From: an uncultured Maribacter sp. | Lineage (GTDB): Bacteria; Bacteroidota; Bacteroidia; Flavobacteriales; Flavobacteriaceae | Direction of reading: 5' to 3' | Length of the DNA: 64,000 bases | Assembly (NCBI RefSeq): GCF_947500985.1 | Contig: NZ_CANMTX010000002.1 | Span: 496,001 to 560,000, forward strand | Program-made: the position numbers and the translations under genes | In this document: positions 19,038 through 25,926 of the stretch, piece after piece | Position numbering within the stretch: the stretch's first letter is position 1 | How the letters are laid out: the number at the start of each line of letters is the position of its first letter | Notes under the pieces: model-generated | What the model was told of the DNA's origin: nothing | The model's input: the letters and a program-made list of their open reading frames with translations, nothing else | Database searches by the model: none

Positions 19038-19045
19038 TATATTTG
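19038..19045 (+). promoter_or_regulatory. Bacteroidetes-type -7 promoter element (TATATTTG)
   Basis: It matches TAnnTTTG and precedes a short transcript containing a nine-codon reading frame (19069-19098) and the terminator at 19123-19153. No exact -33 TTTG is seen upstream. Confidence 0.45.
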
Positions 19046-19051
19046 TATAAT

Positions 19052-19153
19052 CATTAAAGCTAAAAATCATGAAAGCAACAAACGATATTATTCACTAAAT
19101 TTATTTATTAACCCATTATACGAGAGCTTCTTTAAAAGAAGCTCTTTTTTTTT
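19052..19153 (+). ncRNA. Candidate ~100-nt small RNA or leader transcript
   Basis: Between the promoter element at 19038 and a strong terminator at 19123-19153 there is room for a transcript of about 100 nt. It contains only a nine-codon frame, ATG at 19069 (MKATNDIIH, stop at 19098). The transcript would end 89 bases before the transposase start, so it could be an attenuated leader, a mini-gene, or an independent small RNA. The 5' end is inferred from the promoter element and was not measured. Confidence 0.4.
19123..19153 (+). terminator. Rho-independent terminator upstream of the transposase
   Basis: AGAGCTTCTT at 19123-19132 pairs with AAGAAGCTCT at 19136-19145 around a TAA loop, and nine T residues follow. 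The next gene on this strand is the transposase, so it would limit read-through into it from upstream. Confidence 0.85.
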
Positions 19154-19241
19154 GATTAAAATTTAAATTAGCACTTAATTACACCAAATAATTAGGATTG
19201 GTGTAATTAAAGTATTATCTTAGTAGTGTAATAATACCACT

Positions 19242-20147
19242 ATGATTAACCAAGACTTTAACTCGATAATAGATTTAATCAAAGCCTTTCCAACTCAACA
19301 ATCTTGTATTGACCATTTAGAGCAATTAAGATGGAACGGAAATGTTGTAAGTCCTTTCGATGCTGAATCTAAGGTTTATAATTGTAAGGGGAACAAATAC
19401 AAATGTAAGAATACAGGTAAATATTTTAATGTAAAGACCAACACTATTTTTGATAATACAAAAATTGAACTTCAAAAGTGGTTCTTAGGTATATGGTTAG
19501 TTACTTCTCACAAGAAAGGTATTTCATCTTTACAATTAGGTAGAGATTTGAATATCACTCAAAAATCAGCTTGGTTTATGTTATCTAGAATTCGTCAATG
19601 TTTCGGTATTGATAACGATACTCAATTAGATAACGAAGTTGAAGCAGATGAAACTTTTGTAGGTGGTAAGAACAAAAACAGACACGCTAATAAAAAGACT
19701 AGAGGTACTGCGGACGATAAAACACCAGTTTTAGGAATGGTAGAAAGAAGCGGTAAGGTAATCGCTAAGAAAATACCTAATACTACTTACGAAACTCTAT
19801 CAACTGAAATACTTAAAAGTGTAAAGGAAACTGCAAAACTTTATACTGATGAATACACATCATATAAGCGTTTAAAAAGAGTTTATGATCACCAAGTAGT
19901 AAAGCATAGTAGACACCAATACGTACAAGGTAGAGTGCATACCAATACAATAGAAGGTTTTTGGTCTTTGTTAAAGAGAGGTATTTTTGGAATCTATCAT
20001 TTTACTTCTAAAAAGCACTTACAATTATACGTTGATGAATTCGTATTTCGTTACAACTCAAGAACTTCTAGCGAAGCAATGAGATTTAATTTATTTTTAC
20101 AGAACACCGAGAATAGAATCACTTATAAAGAATTAATTAATGGATAA
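19242..20147 (+). CDS. IS1595 (ISXO2-like) family transposase
   Basis: The 301-residue product has an N-terminal zinc-ribbon-like region that is degenerate: the usual CPxC knuckle is replaced by SPFD, although YNCKGNKYKCKN remains. An HTH region follows (GISSLQLGRDLNITQKSAW). The ISXO2-like DDE domain shows EADETFVGG (first Asp near residue 134), LYTDEYTSY (second Asp near 200), HTNTIEGFWSLLKR (Asn in place of the third acid, with Lys), and FVFRYNSR. DDNK-type catalysis is the known feature of this family. All catalytic residues appear intact. It overlaps the P63C gene by 8 bases. Confidence 0.93.
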   Translation: MINQDFNSIIDLIKAFPTQQSCIDHLEQLRWNGNVVSPFDAESKVYNCKGNKYKCKNTGKYFNVKTNTIFDNTKIELQKWFLGIWLVTSHKKGISSLQLGRDLNITQKSAWFMLSRIRQCFGIDNDTQLDNEVEADETFVGGKNKNRHANKKTRGTADDKTPVLGMVERSGKVIAKKIPNTTYETLSTEILKSVKETAKLYTDEYTSYKRLKRVYDHQVVKHSRHQYVQGRVHTNTIEGFWSLLKRGIFGIYHFTSKKHLQLYVDEFVFRYNSRTSSEAMRFNLFLQNTENRITYKELING

Positions 20148-21135
20148 TTTACCAAAGGCAACCCATGAGGGGTTTTTACCGATAGCAGGGAATCAATTAA
20201 AATGTGCTGTTTTAGATAACGGTGTAAGAATTCTATCTCAAAGTGCAGTATATAAGGCTTTAGATAGGACAGCAAGGAGTAAGAGTAAAGTCGGTAATAG
20301 GGCTGATCAAATGCCTAGTTTTTTAGATGCAAATAACCTTCAAGAGTTTGTTAATGAGGAACTTATGCAGGTGATCAACGAAGTTGATTATATTGATTTA
20401 AACGGTAAACCTGCAAGGGGTTATAATGCCCGAATCATTCCAAAAGTGGCTAATGTTTATTTGGAAGCTAGAAGAGCAGATAAATTAACCAAAAAACAAT
20501 TACCTGTTGCAGAAGCATCCGAATTGTTAATTTCTGTTTTAGCTGATATAGGAATTACAGCTCTCGTTGATAGAGCTACTGGTTTTGTTCAGTTAAAAGA
20601 TAAAGCTAAAGATAATGTTGTTTTATTTTTAGAAAGATCACTCCATTTAGAACCTGCTAAATGGGTTAAAACATTTAATGATGAATTTTTTGAAATGATA
20701 TTCAATATGCATGGTTGGAACTGGACTAAGACATCTAAGAGACCAGGAGTAGTGGGGCATTATATTAATGATTTAGTATATTCTAGGATTGCACCTAATT
20801 TTTTAACAGAATTAAAAAAATTAAATCCAAAAATTGGGAAGGGTAGAAAAAATAAACATCACGATTACGCTACAAGAGAATTTGGACATCCAGTAATAAA
20901 AGACCATATAGCTGGACTAATCGCATTAGGAAGAGTTAGTAATAATGATTGGAGTTTGTTTAAGCAAATGGTTGATAAAGCATATCCTGTATATGGTCAA
21001 ACATTGAAATTAGATTTTGCAATTGATTATGACACTAAATTAATTGCTGAGAGTGTTGATGAAAATAAAGAATTATCTAATTTAAATAAAAATTTAAAAC
21101 AAGGATTGAATTGGAATCCTAATGAAAATAAATAG
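20140..21135 (+). CDS. P63C-domain protein translationally coupled to the transposase
   Basis: The 331-residue product matches the P63C family in its opening segment (EGFLPIAGNQLKCAVLDNG, VRILSQSAVYKAL) and in the domain near residues 180-290 (ARRADKLTKKQL, FFEMIFNMHGWNW, VVGHYINDLVYSRIAP, GHPVIKDHI). P63C was named from phage and bacterial proteins and has no proven function. The start codon lies inside the last codons of the transposase (ATGGATAA), a -1 type overlap that normally gives coupled translation. This makes it a candidate accessory or regulatory protein of transposition rather than a random neighbour. Residue positions are estimates. Confidence 0.82.
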   Translation: MDNLPKATHEGFLPIAGNQLKCAVLDNGVRILSQSAVYKALDRTARSKSKVGNRADQMPSFLDANNLQEFVNEELMQVINEVDYIDLNGKPARGYNARIIPKVANVYLEARRADKLTKKQLPVAEASELLISVLADIGITALVDRATGFVQLKDKAKDNVVLFLERSLHLEPAKWVKTFNDEFFEMIFNMHGWNWTKTSKRPGVVGHYINDLVYSRIAPNFLTELKKLNPKIGKGRKNKHHDYATREFGHPVIKDHIAGLIALGRVSNNDWSLFKQMVDKAYPVYGQTLKLDFAIDYDTKLIAESVDENKELSNLNKNLKQGLNWNPNENK

Positions 21136-21244
21136 CATCGGTTTTGACCGTACAGTCTTGGAAACGTCATAAGAAAACGATTCATTGACAATGCAACACG
21201 CTCATTGAAATTCGGAATATTTTTAAGTGAAAAAAGTTATGCTC

Positions 21245-21320
21245 TGCTATATTGAATAGTGATATAGCAATCATAATACAAGTAACTATTAATCAACCGA
21301 AAAAAATACAGGATATAGCA
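21245..21320. repeat. TGCTATAT / ATATAGCA inverted and direct repeats
   Basis: TGCTATAT at 21245-21252 pairs with ATATAGCA at 21262-21269 around a 9-nt loop. The word GATATAGCA then repeats at 21312-21320. The spacing and near-identity suggest protein-binding sites. Confidence 0.5.
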
Positions 21321-21344
21321 TCCGAAATTAAACTTTCCTTTTAA

Positions 21345-21375
21345 GTGTAAACAAGTATATAGTTACCTGTATATA
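21345..21375 (-). repeat. Right inverted repeat of the island
   Basis: The reverse complement of this block reads TATACAGGTAACTATATAC, 18 of 19 identical to the left repeat, with TTACAC at the same 4-nt spacing. The intervening four bases differ at every position (AACA versus TTGT). Confidence 0.65.
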
Positions 21376-21390
21376 AGCATTATAAAAGTT

Positions 21391-21420
21391 TATAAACGAC
21401 TGTAAACGATAACAAACGAC
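21391..21420 (+). repeat. Three 10-bp direct repeats
   Basis: TATAAACGAC, TGTAAACGAT and AACAAACGAC follow each other with no spacer, consensus TRTAAACGAY. The 10-bp period is one helical turn, as in iterons and other cooperative binding sites. They lie just outside the right inverted repeat. Confidence 0.6.
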
Positions 21421-21526
21421 AGTAAGTGTTTACATACCGATTAAACTTTCAATGCTGTTCTAGGTTTGCAGTGTCGAGTCGTAATGACTTGATAGTATGA
21501 ACTGTTAAACCATAAAAATTAGTAAG

Positions 21527-21859
21527 ATGAACGCATTAAAAAACAAAGTACAGTTAATTGGAAATTTAGGGCAAGACCCAGAAATCGTAAACTTAGAAGG
21601 TGGTACCAAATTGGCGAAGTTTTCTATCGCCACAACTGATAGTTACAAAAACGCAAAAGGTGAAAAAGTTGATGATACCCAATGGCATAATATTGTAGCC
21701 TGGGGAAAAACAGCTGAGATTGTAGAGAACTATTTAACCAAAGGAAAACAAGTTGCAGTGGAAGGTAAACTTACCCATCGCTCTTATGAAACAAAAGAAG
21801 GTGAGAAAAGATACATCACAGAAGTTAGATGTAATGAGCTGTTGATGTTGGGGAAGTAG
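21527..21859 (+). CDS. ssb: Single-stranded DNA-binding protein, short form
   Basis: The 110-residue product is an OB-fold SSB: NKVQLIGNLGQDPEI at the N-terminus, KFSIATTDSYKN, the core WHNIVAWGKTAEIVENYL and GKQVAVEGKLTHRSYE. It stops just after the OB fold, so the acidic C-terminal tip that recruits repair proteins in full-length SSB is missing. This indicates a second, specialised SSB, probably paralogous to the main replication SSB encoded elsewhere. It lies upstream of recQ in the same direction, with a long hairpin between them. The pairing suggests a role in recombination or repair, which is an inference. Confidence 0.93.
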   Translation: MNALKNKVQLIGNLGQDPEIVNLEGGTKLAKFSIATTDSYKNAKGEKVDDTQWHNIVAWGKTAEIVENYLTKGKQVAVEGKLTHRSYETKEGEKRYITEVRCNELLMLGK

Positions 21860-21867
21860 ATGAAATC

Positions 21868-21941
21868 TTTACGAGGAAGTACAAGGAAGTAATCTGTTAG
21901 TTTGGTACACGAATTTGGAAGATTACTTCTTGCCTCGTAAA
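21868..21941. other. Long imperfect hairpin between ssb and recQ
   Basis: TTTACGAGG (21868-21876) pairs with CCTCGTAAA (21933-21941), CAAG (21882-21885) with CTTG (21929-21932), and AAGTAATCT (21887-21895) with AGATTACTT (21920-21928), leaving a 24-nt loop. It has no U-tract on either side, so it is not a plain terminator. A regulatory structure or a remnant of a small repeat element are both possible. Confidence 0.55.
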
Positions 21942-21999
21942 AATCTAATCCTGTGAAAAGACCAGCTAAAGACATTTTCAAACACTATTTTTGCAAAAC

Positions 22000-24084
22000 A
22001 TGACAGCAAAAGAAAAAGACCTAATACCATTATTAAAAAAGCATTTTGGTTACGATTCATTTAAACCGAATCAATTATCAATAATTGAAGATGCACTTAG
22101 TAAAAAAGATGTGTTGGCGATTATGCCAACTGGTGGAGGTAAGTCCCTTTGTTATCAGCTGACGGCATTGGCTCTTGAAGGAACTGCGATTGTGATTTCT
22201 CCGTTAATTGCTTTAATGAAGGATCAAGTAGATGTTTTAAAAGCTAACGGAATTGCTGCCGAATATTACAATAGCTCTCAGACTCAAGAAACACAGCAAG
22301 AGATTCTAGGAAAATTGGAGAGAGGGGATTTGAAATTATTCTATGTGGCTCCAGAAAGTTTGGGCTTTTTTAATAACATTCTTGGGAATTTAAAAATAAG
22401 CCTGTTCGCTGTTGATGAGGCTCATTGTATTTCTTCTTGGGGACATGATTTTAGACCTGCATATACTCAGCTTGGCGGATTAAAAAGAAGGTTTCCGAAT
22501 ATTCCGATATTGGCACTTACGGCTACTGCCGATAAGACTACCCAAGACGATATCGCTGATCAATTGCAAATTCCGAATGCTGAGCGTCACTTGGCATCTT
22601 TCAATAGGCCTAATTTATATCTTGATGTAAAACCTGCTCAAGATAGAATTAAACATATTCTTGATTTCTTGGATGACAGACCTAACGAAAGCGGAATTAT
22701 CTATTGCCTTAGTCGAAAAAGTACAGAATCTATTGCTGAGAAATTACGTAATGCGGGTTTTAAGGCCAAAGCGTATCACGCAGGTATGTCTTCAGATGAA
22801 CGCTCTACTGTTCAAGAAGAATTCATTACCGATAAGGTGCCAATTATTGCAGCAACCATTGCTTTCGGTATGGGTATCGATAAAAGTAATGTGCGTTGGG
22901 TCATTCATTATAACCTGCCAAAGAACATAGAAGGGTACTACCAAGAAATTGGTCGTGGCGGTCGTGACGGATTACCTGCTCACGCCTTATTATTTTACAG
23001 TTTTGCCGATGTCGCTCAGTTACGTAGGTTTATTACACAAAGTGAAAATGCAGATGTTGAATATGCTAAATTAGAGCGTATGCAACAATTCGCAGAGGCA
23101 TTAAGTTGTCGTAGAATCGCTCTACTAAATTATTTTGGAGAGCAAGTTACAGAAGGTTGTGGAAACTGTGATATCTGTAATGCTCCACCTGCTTATTTTG
23201 ATGCTACACTGTTGGCGCAAAAAGTTTGCTCTGGTGTTGCTCGTTTAAAAGAACGCGAACCCATGGGTATGGTTATTGATGTTTTAAGAGGTGCGCAGAA
23301 TGCTCAAGTTCTAGAAAAAGGCTATCAGAATATCAAAACATATGGTGCCGTAAAAGATGTCTCTTGGTTAGACCTGCAGCAATATGTTATTCAGTTATTA
23401 AACCAAGGGGTACTAGATATTAACTTTAGGGAAGGTGCAAGACTTGGGTTAACTGAACAGGCGAAAGAGGTTTTATTTTTAGGTAAAAAAGTTCAGTTGG
23501 CAGTATTACAAAAGGAAACAGAAAAGACAAAGGCTGTCGCAAAATCACGAACCAAGAAAACTAATTTATTCGAAAAGCTTCGTTTACTTAGACAACAAAT
23601 TGCAACAGAACAGAATGTACCTGCCTATGTCGTTTTTGGGGATGCGAGTTTGAAAGATATGGAGGCTAAACTTCCAAAAAACAGAGAAGAGTTTATGCAA
23701 GTCTCTGGAGTAGGGCAGGCTAAATTAGAAAAGTATGCGGATGTGTTTATTGCTGAAATAACTAAAAATGCTCCTGCTAAGAAATCAAAAAAAGCAACTC
23801 ACGATCAGACTTTTGAATTGTTCAGTAAAGGGTCAACTGTTTCTGAAATAGCTACGTCAAGAAATTTGTCCGAGAATACGATATACGGACATTTAATGAA
23901 AAAGCATGCCGAAGGTGAAGACCTAGATTTAAATCAGTTTGTTGATACTAAGGAAATAGCAGAAATAGAGAAGGCAAAATCAGAACTAACAGAAGCTACA
24001 GGTCTTAAAGACTATTTTGAATTTTTTGAGGAGAAAATGCCGTATTGGAAAATTAAGTTTGCTTTGTATATGTTAGACTCTTAG
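22000..24084 (+). CDS. recQ: ATP-dependent DNA helicase RecQ
   Basis: The ATG at 22000 is preferred over an in-frame TTG three codons upstream (694 residues). Superfamily 2 motifs are intact: Walker A in [29 protein letters not shown] (DEAH), LALTATAD, and VI in [12 protein letters not shown]. The RecQ C-terminal zinc region follows (about residues 375-400: [25 protein letters not shown]), then a winged-helix part, an HRDC domain (near residues 520-600) and a C-terminal extension with a helix-turn-helix repeat ([20 protein letters not shown]) seen in Bacteroidetes RecQ. It unwinds DNA 3' to 5' in recombination repair. It follows ssb. Confidence 0.95.
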   Translation: MTAKEKDLIPLLKKHFGYDSFKPNQLSIIEDALSKKDVLAIMPTGGGKSLCYQLTALALEGTAIVISPLIALMKDQVDVLKANGIAAEYYNSSQTQETQQEILGKLERGDLKLFYVAPESLGFFNNILGNLKISLFAVDEAHCISSWGHDFRPAYTQLGGLKRRFPNIPILALTATADKTTQDDIADQLQIPNAERHLASFNRPNLYLDVKPAQDRIKHILDFLDDRPNESGIIYCLSRKSTESIAEKLRNAGFKAKAYHAGMSSDERSTVQEEFITDKVPIIAATIAFGMGIDKSNVRWVIHYNLPKNIEGYYQEIGRGGRDGLPAHALLFYSFADVAQLRRFITQSENADVEYAKLERMQQFAEALSCRRIALLNYFGEQVTEGCGNCDICNAPPAYFDATLLAQKVCSGVARLKEREPMGMVIDVLRGAQNAQVLEKGYQNIKTYGAVKDVSWLDLQQYVIQLLNQGVLDINFREGARLGLTEQAKEVLFLGKKVQLAVLQKETEKTKAVAKSRTKKTNLFEKLRLLRQQIATEQNVPAYVVFGDASLKDMEAKLPKNREEFMQVSGVGQAKLEKYADVFIAEITKNAPAKKSKKATHDQTFELFSKGSTVSEIATSRNLSENTIYGHLMKKHAEGEDLDLNQFVDTKEIAEIEKAKSELTEATGLKDYFEFFEEKMPYWKIKFALYMLDS

Positions 24085-24103
24085 AAATGGATAGTTTTCC
24101 GTT

Positions 24104-24937
24104 TTAAAAATTAACGGTAACACCCAATTGACCTGGTCCAAAATTAAGATTCCAACTTACCATTTTTGTTTGGTCGTTGTATTTCTCTTCATATCTTTTA
24201 TCTAGATACCTATCAATAGATTCTACAGTTGCAATACTAATGGCAAAGGCAAATACCATATCGCTTAAATAATGCTGGCCATCCCAAACTCGAGAAATAC
24301 CCGGGATAGCCCCCAATGTGTAAATACCTGCTTTTACCCACGGATTTTTAAATTGTTTTCCAATTGCATAAGCATTTGTAAAAGCCAGTAAAGCATGCCC
24401 AGACGGGAAAGAATGAAAGTTTCTGCTTGAGTTAAAAGGGTCAAATGTATCCTTGCCTAAATCTGCCAAAGGTCTTGCCCTACCTACTACAGATTTTAAT
24501 ACCTGTTGTAGAAGTCCGGCAGAAGTAGCTGATGATACCAATAGTACTCCTGTTCGTCTTAGTTTTTCATTTTTGGTAATTAAACCTACAGCATATACGC
24601 CAGATGTTGCTAAATAATTATTCTCTGGACTACCGTAAAATTCACCATAGTCACGAACAACCTGTGGTATGCCTTCTCTGTTGTTTCTAATAAACCGTGA
24701 TGTTTCGTCATCTGCTAAGTACACTAGCCCTGTACCAGCTACTACAGCCCCAAATTGAGCCCATTGCTCCCCTTTCCAATGGAAAGGACGTACATATGAA
24801 TGTCCAACTCCTAGGAACATGCTACCTACATCATACTTCAACATATTCCATCGAGTTTCGGTCGAATCTTTACTAAAATCTTGGGCGTTTAATGAAATGC
24901 AAAATGTTATGCCTAAGAGGATTATTAGATTTTTCAT
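24104..24937 (-). CDS. Exported PAP2-superfamily phosphatase
   Basis: The 277-residue product has a signal peptide (MKNLIILLGITFCISLNAQ) and a PAP2 domain. The three phosphatase signature motifs are present in order: KSVVGRARPL, FPSGHALLAF and SRVWDGQHYLSDMV (S-R-x5-H-x3-D). These residues form the vanadium-haloperoxidase-like active site that cleaves phosphate monoesters of lipids. A C-terminal beta-rich end (WNLNFGPGQLGVTVNF) suggests a small outer-membrane or surface segment. A lipid or undecaprenyl phosphate substrate is plausible but not shown. It converges with recQ. Confidence 0.9.
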   Translation of the reverse strand: MKNLIILLGITFCISLNAQDFSKDSTETRWNMLKYDVGSMFLGVGHSYVRPFHWKGEQWAQFGAVVAGTGLVYLADDETSRFIRNNREGIPQVVRDYGEFYGSPENNYLATSGVYAVGLITKNEKLRRTGVLLVSSATSAGLLQQVLKSVVGRARPLADLGKDTFDPFNSSRNFHSFPSGHALLAFTNAYAIGKQFKNPWVKAGIYTLGAIPGISRVWDGQHYLSDMVFAFAISIATVESIDRYLDKRYEEKYNDQTKMVSWNLNFGPGQLGVTVNF

Positions 24938-25015
24938 ATTGCAAATTTAAAGTTCTGCTGGTTTTAATTATAACCAAAAAGGTATTTTATTTTGCTCTAA
25001 AAACCTTCAATTGTA

Positions 25016-25918
25016 CTAAAAATACAGTTTCTGTGCCAATCGAAATGTATTGGCATGGGCTTCAACTATAATTTTGATATCTGGCGAGTAGCCACCACCC
25101 ATACTACAATGTACAGGTATATTCGAATTATGACATGTGGTTAAAACAAATTCATCCCGTTTTTTACATCCTTCTAATGTCATGCTCAGGGTTCCAAGTT
25201 TATCACTATCTAGTATATCAACTCCGCATAAATAGAAAATGAAATCTGGCTGAACTTTAGCTATTAATTTGGGTAAATTTTCCTTTAGAATTGAAAGATA
25301 TGTTTCATCAGTGGTTCCTTTTGGCAATGGAATATCTAAATCCGATCTCTCTTTCTTAAACGGATAATTACCTTCCCCATGAATAGAAAATGTAAAGACG
25401 GCATCATCATTCTGAAATATTTCTGCTGTTCCATTACCTTGATGAACATCTAAATCTATAATGAGAATTTTCTTTGCAAGATCTTTATTCAATAAGTATC
25501 TAGCACCAATGGCTTGGTCGTTCAACATGCAAAATGCCTCGCCGTGATCGCTATAGGCATGATGTGTTCCACCGGCAATATTCATGGCAATACCATATTC
25601 TAAAGCAAAATCACATCCTTTTATCGTTCCATCGGCAATAATACGTTCTCGCTCTACTAGATCTTCCGATAGGGGAAAACCTATTTTTCGAGCCATTTTG
25701 GACGAAATCATCATATTCAACAAATCATAGAAATACTCGGGGTCGTGAACAGCTACAATATGTTTGTCATTTGGGATGTCTGGTTCAAAGAAATTTTCTT
25801 CGGTGCAGGTACCTTCATAAATTAATTGTTGCGGTAATAACTCATATTTTTCCATAGGAAAACGATGTCCCTCTGGTAACGGATGTTTATATATAGGGTG
25901 ATTCGCTATTTTTAGCAT
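25016..25918 (-). CDS. HDAC-superfamily deacetylase/amidohydrolase
   Basis: The 300-residue product is a class of arginase/deacetylase fold enzymes. Metal and catalytic positions are visible: GGTHHAYSDHGEAFCMLND (His-His and the Asp of the charge relay), DLDVHQGNGTAEIF (two zinc ligands), and CGVDILDSDKLGTLSMTLEG (third zinc Asp). Bacterial relatives remove acetyl or acyl groups from amines, such as polyamines or acetylated small molecules. It is 8 bases after the tex start gene order (tex ends at 25927), so both are in one transcription unit with tex and the TPR gene. Confidence 0.88.
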   Translation of the reverse strand: MLKIANHPIYKHPLPEGHRFPMEKYELLPQQLIYEGTCTEENFFEPDIPNDKHIVAVHDPEYFYDLLNMMISSKMARKIGFPLSEDLVERERIIADGTIKGCDFALEYGIAMNIAGGTHHAYSDHGEAFCMLNDQAIGARYLLNKDLAKKILIIDLDVHQGNGTAEIFQNDDAVFTFSIHGEGNYPFKKERSDLDIPLPKGTTDETYLSILKENLPKLIAKVQPDFIFYLCGVDILDSDKLGTLSMTLEGCKKRDEFVLTTCHNSNIPVHCSMGGGYSPDIKIIVEAHANTFRLAQKLYF

Positions 25919-25926
25919 CGGTTCAA

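Larger units (their letters stand above)
19010..19232. repeat. Recurring ATTACAC boxes upstream of the transposase
   Basis: ATTACAC or its complement GTGTAAT occurs at 19010-19016, 19178-19184, 19201-19207 and 19226-19232. The middle pair forms an 11-bp inverted repeat (AATTACACCAA at 19177-19187 and TTGGTGTAATT at 19198-19208). The same TTACAC core occurs at both island ends (18304 and 21345), consistent with binding sites for one protein. Confidence 0.55.
18280..21375. mobile_element. Putative IS1595-type transposable unit with cargo, bounded by imperfect inverted repeats
   Basis: The 3.1-kb segment contains three same-strand genes (201-residue membrane protein, IS1595-like transposase, P63C protein) and is flanked by matching inverted sequences: TATATAGGTAACTATATAC at 18281-18299 with TTACAC at 18304-18309, and their reverse complement at 21345-21373 (one mismatch in the 19-bp block, TTACAC at equal distance). 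Whether these are true transposon ends or regulator sites is not proven, and I could not identify a convincing 8-bp target duplication. Confidence 0.5.
21136..21526. other. Gene-free, repeat-rich stretch between the P63C gene and ssb
   Basis: No coding frame of useful length is seen. The stretch holds a CGGT-TTTG-ACCG hairpin at 21139-21150, an ATATAGCA repeat set, the right inverted repeat of the island and three 10-bp direct repeats. Each is listed separately. It probably carries the right end of the mobile unit and the upstream region of ssb. Confidence 0.7.

Noticed and set aside
18280..21375. Prophage remnant suggested by the P63C domain
   Set aside because: No capsid, tail, integrase, lysis or terminase genes are present; a transposase unit explains the context better.
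21391..21420. Tandem short repeats as a CRISPR array
   Set aside because: The units are 10 bp with no spacers and there are no cas genes; this is not a CRISPR pattern.
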